The notes under the pieces were generated by a model that was not told the DNA's origin, did no database searches, and worked only from the letters and a program-made list of their open reading frames with translations. From contig VXPE01000088.1 of NCBI GenBank assembly GCA_009839745.1, positions 2,309 through 49,533 on the forward strand: 47,225 nt of DNA, read 5' to 3'. Shown here in pieces: positions 23,981-32,413 of the stretch; position 1 is the stretch's first letter, and each line of letters begins with the position of its first letter. A program made the translations under genes and the position numbers. The stretch is from Candidatus Poribacteria bacterium. GTDB taxonomy: Bacteria; Poribacteria; WGA-4E; WGA-3G.

Positions 23981-24928
23981 CTATATCTGCGCCAACCCCG
24001 CGCGCTCCCGGAAGCGATTGAACGTTTTCAGAATTCCACGTTCCATCGTGTAATCAGGCGTAAACCCCATCTCCTCAGCGATAGGTGTTGCGTCGTAGTC
24101 CCACGAGATTCCAAACACCCCTGGCTCCAGCTCAATCTGGGCATCTGGCACCAAGGTCTTGAGGTATGCCACGCCGTCCTTGACAGGTCGGATACCGCCC
24201 TTCACATTGAAGACGCGTGTTTGCGTTGTTCGACAGGTACAAGAGATAACGATCGAACGAGACACATCCTCTACATACTGCCAATCCACGGCATCATCGC
24301 CGAACGGACAGACGTGTGGTTTACCTAACGCCACTGCTTCGATCATTTGCGTCGTGAATGAACTCATGCCCCGGGTTCTACCGACCCCATAGACCGCAGT
24401 AAACCGAAGTCCGATCGAATCCACACCGTAGGCATCAAAATAGTGCATCGCGTATCTTTCGTTGAGGGATTTGCACGCCCCATAGATAAACTTTGGATAG
24501 TGGGGCGCATCATTGAGAATCTGTTCGTGGTTGTAATCCTCGGGTGCTCCAAAGACAGCCACACTGCTTGCCCACACGACACGTTTGAGTTTGAAAATAC
24601 GAGCCGCTTCCAATATGTTGATCGTGCCTTCGCAAACCACCTTTAACGCTTCTGGTGGATTCGCATTGCACGCTGGCACCTGCCACGAGGCGAGATGGAT
24701 GATCCGATCAATCTCATGGTCTTGGACAGTGCGTAAGATATGCGGCAGATCGGTGATGTCCCCCTGCACAAAGGTGAACCCTTCAAGGTGTTCATCCGTG
24801 AGGACCATTTTCGGAATCGTTAGGTCGTAAGCAAAATCGTAAACGACTACCTTTTCACCGGCGGTCAATAGGTCGCGGATGACGTAAGTACCGATGCACC
24901 CCATGCCACCGGTGATCAGATATGCCAT
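23981..24928 (-). CDS. NAD-dependent epimerase/dehydratase (extended SDR)
   Basis: 315 residues from the ATG at 24928 (AAGGAG site; the seven extra residues upstream lack support). Rossmann motif ITGGMGCIGTYV. Landmarks: GDITDLPHI, HLASWQVPAC, WASSVAVFG and the catalytic YGACK tyrosine-lysine pair. It probably acts on a nucleotide-sugar or a similar substrate, specificity unknown. It is the last gene of a minus-strand run with the Rieske protein, the collapsed SDR and gamma-glutamyltransferase. GC-rich hairpins lie in the gap to the Rieske gene (24950-25006). Confidence 0.85.
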   Translation of the reverse strand: MAYLITGGMGCIGTYVIRDLLTAGEKVVVYDFAYDLTIPKMVLTDEHLEGFTFVQGDITDLPHILRTVQDHEIDRIIHLASWQVPACNANPPEALKVVCEGTINILEAARIFKLKRVVWASSVAVFGAPEDYNHEQILNDAPHYPKFIYGACKSLNERYAMHYFDAYGVDSIGLRFTAVYGVGRTRGMSSFTTQMIEAVALGKPHVCPFGDDAVDWQYVEDVSRSIVISCTCRTTQTRVFNVKGGIRPVKDGVAYLKTLVPDAQIELEPGVFGISWDYDATPIAEEMGFTPDYTMERGILKTFNRFRERAGLAQI

Positions 24929-25006
24929 AATTTTTCTCCTTCTTTTCAACGGGCGCGATCGGAGGACCGCGCCGTTTTACCAAGTAGGGACGAGGTAACC
25001 GCGCCT

Positions 25007-25327
25007 CTACATGAGAGGCGTTTCCACATTCACAAGGATGTCTTCACCCTCCACTTTAACAGGATAGGTGGGTAATTTCTCCTCACCCGGCCACACACAT
25101 TCGCCTGTCGTCACATCAAACTCCCACATGTGGAGTGGGCAGGTAACACAGTTGTTATCTAAAAAGCCGTAACTCAAAACCCCACCGAGGTGTGGGCAGA
25201 TGTTGTTCATGGCGTAATACTCGCCTTTCACATTGTAGATACCGATGAAAACACCTTCAACTTTCACACCAATACATTTACCGGGTTCAATCTGGTCGGT
25301 TGTCGCGGCTTTTATAAATTGTGACAT
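25007..25327 (-). CDS. Rieske [2Fe-2S] ferredoxin-like protein
   Basis: 106 residues forming a single Rieske domain. The cluster ligands are C44-H46 (NNICPHLGG) and C63-H66 (VTCPLHMWEFD), in the NirD/dioxygenase-ferredoxin type. It would carry electrons to an oxygenase or reductase in the cytosol, but no oxygenase partner is adjacent. It stands between the collapsed SDR and the epimerase, which suggests an original small catabolic operon. Confidence 0.9.
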   Translation of the reverse strand: MSQFIKAATTDQIEPGKCIGVKVEGVFIGIYNVKGEYYAMNNICPHLGGVLSYGFLDNNCVTCPLHMWEFDVTTGECVWPGEEKLPTYPVKVEGEDILVNVETPLM

Positions 25328-25499
25328 AATGTCTCCGTCTTTTCGTGCCTTTTATGAAGCACGAGGTTGAAATCGCAATTGATATCGTTACTTCTAAAGA
25401 GTTCCGGTCCTCGGCTTTGGTTTCAAATAGAGTGAACCGCCTGCTACCGAAACCAGCTTACTAAATCACACGAAATTTGTAGCCCCTATTCTTTGTGAA

Positions 25500-25664
25500 T
25501 TAGGCATCATCCATTGGATACAGACTACATCCGCCATCCACGAGTAGTACTGTTCCAGTCATATAATCTGCAGCTGCGCTGCAGAGAAATAGAAATCCGA
25601 TCGCTCCGCACCCGCCGGAGATAACGATGTGTCGTCCAGCGAGTGCATCGTTACGGAAAGCCAT
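25500..25664 (-). pseudogene. Short-chain dehydrogenase reduced to its two ends by an in-frame internal deletion
   Basis: The 54-codon frame begins MAFRNDALAGRHIVISGGCG (the Rossmann start, GGCGAIG) and then jumps directly to the last SDR strand ADYMTGTVLLVDGGCSLYPM, ending MDDA. About 190 residues carrying NNAG and the Ser-Tyr-Lys triad are missing, yet the frame is intact. AGGAG eight bases before the ATG is retained. It sits between the gamma-glutamyltransferase and Rieske genes. It cannot be an active dehydrogenase. Confidence 0.75.
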
Positions 25665-25679
25665 TGCCAGATTCTCCTG

Positions 25680-27281
25680 TTATTTCGTCATTACCTTACC
25701 TTCACCACGCGGATCCGTCCCACCGTCATGATGCGTTCCATCGTCCGAGACGCGAACACCGTGTCCTGGACCCCCGATACCTGCACTCCGGGTGACTTCG
25801 TGCCCGAGTTCGCGTAGTGCTGCGAGCGTCTCTTCACCCGCACGAGGTTCGACTTGGATCGGTTCAGCACCGTCTGTATGGAGGCGTGGCGCGTCGAGTG
25901 CGCTTTGCATCGATCCCCGCAAATCGAAGAGACTCACGCTAATGTTAAACTGATTGTTCGGGATGGTTCTGCCGCCGGGGATACCGTAAGTAGCGAAAGG
26001 TTTGCCATCCCGCGTGGCGAGAAACGGTGCCATGTTGTGAAGTGGGCGTTTACCCGGTCCCACTGAGTTCGCAATTCCCGGTCGGGGATCGAAACGTCCG
26101 ACACCGTGTCCGAAGAGGAGTCCTGTGCCTGGGACTGTCACCATTGAACCGAAGCCACCCCCGTGCGTTTGCGTAAGAGATACCATATTCCCCTGTGCAT
26201 CCGCAGTAGAGATGTGACTCGTGCAGTTCATCGGTTCGTGGTAGACCACCTCTCCTGGTTGCGGTGCTTCAAGCCCAGCCTTCAATTTTTCACTGAGTGT
26301 AGCCGTGAAACTGTCGGAGAGTTCCGTTTCAATATCTATATCAACGAAAGTTGGATCCCCAAATCGACGGAGTCTTTCGGGCCAGCAGACTTTCATGGCT
26401 TCAGCGAAAAGATGGAACCTTTCAGAGACAGACATCGCTGCGACGTCAAACCCCTCTACCAACCGAAGCATCTGTAAAGTGGTCAGGCCACCAGCACCGA
26501 GCGGTGCTGTATAGACCGAGTAGTCTCGATACTGAATTCTGTAAGGTTCTGTGATGATCGGACGGTAGTTCTTGAGGTCATCCACGGTTAGGCATCCACC
26601 TAATTCCTGAATGTGGTTTGCGATTGTTTCCGCTATAGAACCTTCATAGAATGCGGCGTGTCCGCCTTCAGCAACCGCTTCCAAAGTTCGGGCGAGTTCG
26701 GGATTGGTGAGTGTTTCCCCTTTCTTCGGGGGTCTACCATTTTTGAGGAAAACACGTGCCGTTTCGGGGAAGTCCTGTTTCCATCGTTCCGCATTTCCTG
26801 CCATCCCCCCGCGGTTCGCGCTGTTCGGCGCATAACCGTAGCGGGCAGAATTGATGGCGGGTTGCAGGACTTCTGTGAGTGGCAGACTCCCGAACTCCTC
26901 TAAAGTCGAGCATAAGCCAGCGACGACCCCCGGCACACCGATAGACAAGGGGCCGTGAACGTTTACACGTCCGGGCACTCGGTAGCCAGCAGGCACATCG
27001 GGGGCATCTTCAATCGTAAACATTTCCTCGGAAGCAGCAGCCGGTGCTGCAGTGTTGTAGTCTATTGCGATGACATCTTGCCTCTGCTTGCGATAGATAA
27101 GAACACAGCCTCCGTAACCCGCGATACCGTTGTGCGAAGGCTCTACAACACCTTCCGCAAAAGCAGCGGCAACAGCGGCATCAACGGCGTTCCCACCCGC
27201 AAGGAGCATTTCAAACCCTGCTTTCGCAGTGCGAGGGTGTGGTCCAGCGACGGTCCCATATTCCCGTTTGTGTAAATTCAC
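25680..27281 (-). CDS. ggt: Gamma-glutamyltransferase family hydrolase
   Basis: 533 residues of the Ntn-hydrolase GGT family. The autocatalytic nucleophile is Thr354 (MNCTSHISTADAQGN), preceded by the large-subunit part (AGGNAVDAAVAAAFAEGVVE, GIAGYGG) and followed by GFGSMVTVPGTGLLF and the small-subunit GIPGGRTIPN. It should self-cleave into two subunits. No signal peptide is visible, so it is probably cytosolic and may be a GGT-like amidase rather than a glutathione hydrolase. It leads the minus-strand gene run. Confidence 0.9.
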   Translation of the reverse strand: MNLHKREYGTVAGPHPRTAKAGFEMLLAGGNAVDAAVAAAFAEGVVEPSHNGIAGYGGCVLIYRKQRQDVIAIDYNTAAPAAASEEMFTIEDAPDVPAGYRVPGRVNVHGPLSIGVPGVVAGLCSTLEEFGSLPLTEVLQPAINSARYGYAPNSANRGGMAGNAERWKQDFPETARVFLKNGRPPKKGETLTNPELARTLEAVAEGGHAAFYEGSIAETIANHIQELGGCLTVDDLKNYRPIITEPYRIQYRDYSVYTAPLGAGGLTTLQMLRLVEGFDVAAMSVSERFHLFAEAMKVCWPERLRRFGDPTFVDIDIETELSDSFTATLSEKLKAGLEAPQPGEVVYHEPMNCTSHISTADAQGNMVSLTQTHGGGFGSMVTVPGTGLLFGHGVGRFDPRPGIANSVGPGKRPLHNMAPFLATRDGKPFATYGIPGGRTIPNNQFNISVSLFDLRGSMQSALDAPRLHTDGAEPIQVEPRAGEETLAALRELGHEVTRSAGIGGPGHGVRVSDDGTHHDGGTDPRGEGKVMTK

Positions 27282-27725
27282 AGGTTTGTTCCTTTTTCTG
27301 CTTGGCTTCTACCAAAATCTGTAGTCCCTAATGAAATGGAGGTGTTCCTGCTTGGGGTCTTTGCTAATGTAATACGCGGAATTCTAAAAGTTTTTCACAG
27401 AATTGTCAAGTATTTCGAGCAATGTAAACGTTTTTTCACATATTATAACCCACATTGCTACTTACAACGTTTTAGACAGGGATATGGCATTTTCGTTTAA
27501 AAATACAAGGAATTTCCTCTAATTCTGGTTTTCTATGGGGTCCTATCCCTACAATTCTTGCTGATTTTCCATAAGGTGGCAACTTAGGTTATTATAGTAA
27601 AATTTGAAATTTAAGGGGACATTTTTGCGGGTAGGGCAATTTATAGTAAACGTAAAAAATAATCTCTAAAATTACGGATTTGAAGATCGCACCAGCAAAA
27701 GAACTGAACGCCTCTGGAGTTTTAT
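27282..27725. other. Repeat-bearing intergenic region
   Basis: No gene is seen in this gap. It holds a left module of the composite repeat (GTAGTCCCTAATGAAATGG, 27321-27339) with the associated GCTTGGGGTCTTTGCT word, and a partial MITE B relative (27592-27650). The rest is AT-rich without clear structure. Confidence 0.6.
27592..27650. repeat. Diverged partial copy of MITE B
   Basis: TTATAGTAAAATTTGAAATT (27592-27611) and the following AAGGGGACATTTTTGCGGG align with the left half of MITE B at 11801. A second TTATAGTAAA (27641-27650) is in direct rather than inverted orientation, so this is a rearranged relative. Confidence 0.5.
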
Positions 27726-27754
27726 TTGACATACCCTCCGAAACCGTGTATAAT
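27726..27754 (+). promoter_or_regulatory. Consensus sigma-70 promoter for nusB
   Basis: TTGACA (27726-27731), 17-bp spacer, TATAAT (27749-27754): perfect boxes. The leader of about 200 nt to nusB contains the composite repeat. Confidence 0.8.
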
Positions 27755-27825
27755 ACAAAGTAGCGTATACAAAAAAGGTCTGCGCGTTAGCGTTCTGAGT
27801 TAGATTGTGTCGGTTTGGAAAGCCT

Positions 27826-27962
27826 GTAGTCCTTAATGAAATGGGGAGCCTGCAACAATACGCAGAAATACGCAGGGTTCTTGAGAGGGTATCTCTTCAG
27901 ATTCAAGAAACGCACTTTAAAGATAGAACGACCGTAATTTCTCCGCAAGGTATAATTAAAAA
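27826..27962 (+). repeat. Composite dispersed repeat forming the nusB leader
   Basis: In order: left module GTAGTCCTTAATGAAATGG (27826-27844), middle module CAATACGCAGAAATACGCAG (27854-27873), a CGCACTTTAAAG word (27910), and right end CCGCAAGGTATAATTAAAAA (27943-27962) touching the nusB ATG. Other full or partial copies: 20417-20568, 28379-28562, 33488-33505, 35349-35368 (minus) and 46806-46890 (minus). The AAGG inside the right end may serve as Shine-Dalgarno, twelve bases before the ATG. Confidence 0.75.
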
Positions 27963-28379
27963 ATGTCTCTTCGTAGGCGATCTCGCATCGTTGCGATGCA
28001 AATACTGTATCAGATCCAACTCACCGCCTCGCCAGTACCAATCGTTACAGAACGGTTTTGGGAAAGTCAAGACACATCGGTAGAACTCCGACCTTTCGCT
28101 CTGGAACTTGTTAAAGGCACGACTGCGCATCTGGAAGCAATTGATACAGTCCTTCAAAACACATCCAAAAATTGGCAACTTCACCGGATGCCTGTCGTCG
28201 ATCTCTCTATTCTGCGATGTGCAACTTATGAGATTCTCTATATCGACGATATTGATCCAGCAACCTCGATCAACGAGGCGATTGAGATCGCTAAATCTTA
28301 CAGCACGCCAGACTCCCCTAAATTTATCAATGGTATCTTGGACAATATCCAAAAAAGTGCCAGCAATTCCAAAACGTGA
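27963..28379 (+). CDS. nusB: Transcription antitermination factor NusB
   Basis: 138 residues, the usual NusB length. The N-terminal RRRSRIVAMQILYQIQ and the C-terminal VDLSILRCATYEILYIDDID, TSINEAIEIAKSYSTPDSPK and FINGILDNI are diagnostic. NusB binds boxA RNA with NusE to promote antitermination of rRNA transcription. The start follows the AATTAAAAAATG motif at the end of the repeat leader. It has a perfect promoter about 210 bp upstream. Its TGA lies at the beginning of the next composite repeat. Confidence 0.95.
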   Translation: MSLRRRSRIVAMQILYQIQLTASPVPIVTERFWESQDTSVELRPFALELVKGTTAHLEAIDTVLQNTSKNWQLHRMPVVDLSILRCATYEILYIDDIDPATSINEAIEIAKSYSTPDSPKFINGILDNIQKSASNSKT

Positions 28380-28562
28380 GCCCGTCATGTAATGGAGGGG
28401 GGCTTGGGGTTTTTGATAGGGGTTTTTGATAGGGGTCTTTGCTTGGGCATTTCTGCGTATTTCTGTGTATTTCTGCGCATTTCTGCGTATTTCTTCAGGT
28501 CTAAGGAATGCGCTTTAGCGTTTAGAGACAGGTTGCTTCCCCGCAAGGAAAAATTTAAAAAA
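28379..28562 (+). repeat. Composite dispersed repeat before the NHL/barrel gene
   Basis: Left module GCCCGTCATGTAATGGAGG (28380-28398), a GGGGTTTTTGATA tandem pair, a run of TATTTCTGCG units (28448-28493, the inverse of the CGCAGAAATA module), a CGCTTTAGCG word, and right end CCGCAAGGAAAAATTTAAAA (28541-28560). Long open frames through this repeat create a spurious N-terminal extension of the following gene. Confidence 0.7.
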
Positions 28563-28577
28563 GGACAACTTAAAAAT

Positions 28578-30383
28578 TTGAAAAACTTGACGTTTTGTTT
28601 GCTACTCCTGCTTTCAATGCCTGTAAACGCCGCGCAGGAATTCAAATTCGTTAATGCGTTCGGTGAAAAAGGGGTGGGCGAAGCGCAATTTGCTAAAACC
28701 TTGTTCATGGCGTTTGGACCTGATGGTGCTATTTACGTAACGGATACAGATAATTTCCGAATCCAGAAGTTCAATGGAACTGGGGAGTTCGCATTTGACA
28801 TCCAGATGAAGGCGGAGAGCGAGTTTCGGTTCATTAACCCTACGGCTATCGCTATCGGCACGGATAGTAGTATCTATGTAATGGACTGGATGTTCGTGGA
28901 GATCTCAGACGCACACCTACAAGAAACACAAGGTCCTAAGGTCTTTAACTACGGTCCATGTATCCATAAGTTTGACGCACAGGGTGTATTTGTCACAAGT
29001 TATCCGATCCAAGATTTGAGCCAACGGATAAAGCCGCTTGAAGTCGCTGCCCCTGGTTTGGACGCAGACGGTAATTATGCCCTGATTATTCCACAGGGAA
29101 ACACGAAACGAGAATTCTTATTAGCAATTGACCTTCACAATAACCTCTATGTTTGCGACAGAGATGTCCCGAATAAGCTTATTGTCAAACTTGATGTGAA
29201 CGGCAAAACCGTTGCCCGCTATTTCCTTGATCAACCCGGCGCAGGACACGTCGCGCAGCCCACGGATATGGCAGTGGATAAAGTTGGGAATCTCTATGTT
29301 GTTGATAAAAAGGGGCATCGGGTCCTGAAATATAACGCCGATGGAAGGTTCGAGCGTGACTTTGGCAAATATGGCGACGCAGCGGCGGAATTTATCGCAC
29401 CTTTTCGGGTAGCCGCATTGGCGGACGGAACGCTCCTTGTCGCGGATACAGCGAAGTACTTAAAGGACTTCGCCTCCACGCTTCCGAAACGGCTTGACGA
29501 TCCGACGCGACGCTACGATGGCTATACAAGGCAGTTTCGCTACCGGCTGCGGCGCATCCAGCGGTTTACCACAGATGGCACCTATATACAGAAACTTCTT
29601 GTCCCGTTTCGACGAGAAGTTGAGACAGATGTCGCACTCCAGCTCAAAGGTATTGACGGACATGGAAACCTTTACTATCTGAATCCAGCAGAATTGCGAT
29701 TTAGGAAATACGCACCGACCACGTCATTGATATCTTCAATGTTTCAAACGGAACTCAAACTCCGGTATACACGCGACCTACACGACGTTGAAATCGACAA
29801 CCAAGATGATTTGGACGCAGATCTTTATACCAAGTCCGATTTTGATGAACAGATTATTCAGGATACGGCGCATGCAAATTTAATTTTTTCTTATGATCTC
29901 AATGAATCATACCGCATCGCATTGTCAAACCGACTCACTTACGTCCGAATGACCGATACGAGTTATTACCGGGCACGGGATTTTGAGGACTTCCGCGGAC
30001 GCTTCAATCAAGACGATCGGGCAACTGAGAACACTTGGGACGATCGCATTCAGCTTGATTTTACATGGGTTCGTGATCACAGTCTCTACAATTATCGGGA
30101 AGTACGAGCTTTTGCCTACTTTAGTGCCATCCGCCTCGATTTCATCAACGATGCCCTTGACAGTTTCAATTACCGCTTCTTTGACTTCAACGCGAATCTC
30201 TCCGACTGGGGAGCCGGGATACATTACGACTTAAGTCGAACGTTCCGCTTGAATTTTGAAATCACACATTTCTTCGGCAAAAACCGATATACCTATATTG
30301 ACGAAACGAATATCCTCTACGCCACAGGTTTTCAGGAAGGCGACCTGACACGCGCAGTTTTGTTTATAAATGGGATCTTTTAA
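28578..30383 (+). CDS. NHL beta-propeller fused to an outer-membrane barrel-like C-terminal domain
   Basis: About 601 residues from TTG 28578, chosen because a signal peptide (NLTFCLLLLLSMPVNAAQEF) starts there; the open frame upstream is repeat translation. AAGGA lies about 15 bases upstream. Residues about 25-330 carry NHL-type blades (AFGPDGAIYVTDTDNFRIQK, DKVGNLYVVDKKGHRVLKYN). From about 370 on, the sequence changes to strand-rich, aromatic- and charge-alternating segments (NLIFSYDLNESYRIALSNRL, FRLNFEITHFFGKNRY) ending in ...FINGIF, as outer-membrane barrels do. A surface-anchored propeller would be the result. The barrel call is inference from pattern. Confidence 0.65.
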   Translation: MKNLTFCLLLLLSMPVNAAQEFKFVNAFGEKGVGEAQFAKTLFMAFGPDGAIYVTDTDNFRIQKFNGTGEFAFDIQMKAESEFRFINPTAIAIGTDSSIYVMDWMFVEISDAHLQETQGPKVFNYGPCIHKFDAQGVFVTSYPIQDLSQRIKPLEVAAPGLDADGNYALIIPQGNTKREFLLAIDLHNNLYVCDRDVPNKLIVKLDVNGKTVARYFLDQPGAGHVAQPTDMAVDKVGNLYVVDKKGHRVLKYNADGRFERDFGKYGDAAAEFIAPFRVAALADGTLLVADTAKYLKDFASTLPKRLDDPTRRYDGYTRQFRYRLRRIQRFTTDGTYIQKLLVPFRREVETDVALQLKGIDGHGNLYYLNPAELRFRKYAPTTSLISSMFQTELKLRYTRDLHDVEIDNQDDLDADLYTKSDFDEQIIQDTAHANLIFSYDLNESYRIALSNRLTYVRMTDTSYYRARDFEDFRGRFNQDDRATENTWDDRIQLDFTWVRDHSLYNYREVRAFAYFSAIRLDFINDALDSFNYRFFDFNANLSDWGAGIHYDLSRTFRLNFEITHFFGKNRYTYIDETNILYATGFQEGDLTRAVLFINGIF

Positions 30384-30500
30384 AATCGTTGCAATATATC
30401 CCAAAATTAGGTATTATCAGACTTGAAACCCTATCGTTCAAATTCTGAAATCTATTGTCGCTAAGTATGTAAACATTCATACCTAATAGGAGGAATGACC

Positions 30501-31349
30501 ATGGCAACTTTTGGAACGGGTGATTATCAGTATGAAGTCGTGGAAGGGTGGGGGATGATTCCGCAACTCGGGCTCGTTTCGGGCGTAGCGTGTGATTCCA
30601 ATGACAGAGTCTATGTCTATAATCGGAGTCCACAGCCGGCTATGCTCGTTTTTGAGGCGGATGGCACATTCGTAACTGAATGGGGTAAGGATATTTTTCA
30701 GAAACCCCACGGTATTTGGATAAGTCCCGACGATGAAATCTATACCACAGACACGGTAGATCATACCGTCCGGAAATTTTCGCTTGATGGGGAGTTATTA
30801 GAGACATTCGGCACTGTTAACCAACCCGGAGCACCGGGAGGACCTTTTAATGAACCGACGCGTGCTGTCCTTTCAACATCTGGAGAGATGTACGTCTCTG
30901 ATGGCTATGGACAGTCGCGAGTGCACCGAATGACTGCCAATGGCGAGGTTATCGTCTCATGGGGGGCACCCGGCACGGGACCTGGAGAATTTAACCTCCC
31001 ACACGATGTTACCGTCGACCATAATGACCGCGTCTATATTCTTGATCGTGGGAACCTTCGCTGCCAGATTTTTAACAACAACGGCGAATACTTGACGGAG
31101 TGGACAGACCTCCGTTCCCCGAACGATCTCTTCATTGATAGTGATAATATCATTCACATCGCTGAAGGTGGACAGCGTATTAGTATCATGACGCTTGAGG
31201 GTGAAGTCATTGGACGATGGGGCGAGAAGGGAAATGCTCCGGGACAGTTCAGTGATTCCCCACACGGCATCTGGATCGATTCCAATGGGAACATCTATGT
31301 CAGTGAAGTCGTCGCTGATAGACGTTTCCAGAAATTCGCAAGGATTTAA
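30501..31349 (+). CDS. NHL-repeat beta-propeller protein (peptidyl-amidating-lyase-like)
   Basis: 282 residues from the ATG at 30501, seven bases after GGAGG (the ATG at 30495 is too close to it). No signal peptide. Successive blades show the NHL pattern: DSNDRVYVYNRSPQPAMLVF, GIWISPDDEIYTTDTVDHTV, DVTVDHNDRVYILDRGNLRC and GIWIDSNGNIYVSEVVADRR. The fold is a six-bladed propeller, like the lyase domain of peptidylglycine alpha-amidating enzyme. A lyase, lactonase or binding role cannot be distinguished. The metal transporter gene starts three bases after its stop. Confidence 0.8.
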   Translation: MATFGTGDYQYEVVEGWGMIPQLGLVSGVACDSNDRVYVYNRSPQPAMLVFEADGTFVTEWGKDIFQKPHGIWISPDDEIYTTDTVDHTVRKFSLDGELLETFGTVNQPGAPGGPFNEPTRAVLSTSGEMYVSDGYGQSRVHRMTANGEVIVSWGAPGTGPGEFNLPHDVTVDHNDRVYILDRGNLRCQIFNNNGEYLTEWTDLRSPNDLFIDSDNIIHIAEGGQRISIMTLEGEVIGRWGEKGNAPGQFSDSPHGIWIDSNGNIYVSEVVADRRFQKFARI

Positions 31350-31352
31350 TAA

Positions 31353-32408
31353 GTGTTGAAGAAACTTTATTTCTCTTTTAGCAGTGTAACTTGCAAGCGT
31401 GTATTGCAAGCGTGTATTATTTTTATCGGTGTTATGGCGTGCGCATTCGTTTTTGGTGATGAAGGACATGAGCATTCAGGGGACCGGATAAAAGAATTAG
31501 TAACCCAACCACTTACGCTTCAACTGGCGATTGTTGCCCTTGTTGTTTCGTTTGTGTTAGGGGGATTGCATGCTTTAACACCCGGACACGGCAAAGCTAT
31601 AGTGGCTGCCTACCTCGTCGGTTCTAAAGGTAGGGTCATTGATGCGGTGTTCCTTGGGCTTGTCGTTACCTTTACGCATACCTTCAGTGTTATAGCACTC
31701 GGAGTCGTCATGTTGGTAGCCCAAGAGTTTGCACCGGAGGATATCGTTCCGTGGTTGAGCCTGTTCTCTGGTGCTTTGATTGTTGGTATCGGGGCATGGC
31801 TGCTTGCCAGAAACATGAAGCAGTATTATAGCGGTGGCGCGCACAGCCGCGGTCATAGTCAAACACCCCATCCGCATGATCATTCACATGACCACGACCA
31901 TCCGCATGCAGACGACCACGATCACGAACACGATCCTTCACATGAGCATTCGCATGATGATGACCATGGACATTCACATGATGATGACCATGGACATTCA
32001 CATGATGATGACCATGGACATTCACATGACTACACGCATACACACAGTCATGGTGGGCGGACGCATAGTCATGCACCTCCAGAACGAACAGGTTTTTGGA
32101 GTTTACTATCGCTCGGTATCTCTGGGGGTATCGTGCCCTGCGTCGATGCGCTCATCGGACTCCTATTCGCGATTAGTCTTGGCAAACTTGTATGGGGCTT
32201 AATTATCCTCTGTGCTTTCTCATTCGGGCTTGCTGCCGTGTTGGTTGCTATCGGTATTCTAATGGTGATGGCGAAACCGTTGATTGCGCGGTTTACAGGC
32301 GAAGGTATTTGGCTACAACGCCTACCGATTATGAGTGCTGCCGTCGTCATTCTGCTCGGTGCGATATTAGTGTTCAAGGCATTTAACACTATCGGCGTTC
32401 ACATTTAA
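31353..32408 (+). CDS. NicO/RcnA-type nickel-cobalt transporter with long His-rich loop
   Basis: 351 residues starting with GTG, three bases after the previous stop. A hydrophobic N-terminus is followed by the family motif GGLHALTPGHGKAIVAAYL and about six membrane helices. Between helices, residues about 160-245 are mostly His and Asp (HSHDDDHGHSHDDDHG), a metal-binding loop. GISGGIVPCVDALIGLLFAI is the second conserved block. The protein probably exports nickel, cobalt or a similar ion across the inner membrane; direction is inferred from RcnA similarity. Confidence 0.85.
   Translation: MLKKLYFSFSSVTCKRVLQACIIFIGVMACAFVFGDEGHEHSGDRIKELVTQPLTLQLAIVALVVSFVLGGLHALTPGHGKAIVAAYLVGSKGRVIDAVFLGLVVTFTHTFSVIALGVVMLVAQEFAPEDIVPWLSLFSGALIVGIGAWLLARNMKQYYSGGAHSRGHSQTPHPHDHSHDHDHPHADDHDHEHDPSHEHSHDDDHGHSHDDDHGHSHDDDHGHSHDYTHTHSHGGRTHSHAPPERTGFWSLLSLGISGGIVPCVDALIGLLFAISLGKLVWGLIILCAFSFGLAAVLVAIGILMVMAKPLIARFTGEGIWLQRLPIMSAAVVILLGAILVFKAFNTIGVHI
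31947..32030 (+). repeat. 24-bp tandem repeat coding for the His-rich loop
   Basis: Three 24-bp units (31947-31970, 31971-31994, 31995-32018), the last two identical and the first with one change, plus a partial fourth. Each adds HSHDDDHG. The unit length keeps the frame, so copy number can vary between strains. Confidence 0.9.
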
Positions 32409-32413
32409 GATAT

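Noticed and set aside
28392-28577. N-terminal 62-residue extension of the NHL/barrel protein (GISAYFCVFLRISAYFF)
   Set aside because: It is the translation of the TATTTCTGCG repeat and precedes the real signal peptide; the start was moved to 28578.
31708-32202. His/Met-rich open frames on both strands over the transporter loop
   Set aside because: These are shadows of the 24-bp His-loop repeat of the NicO gene.
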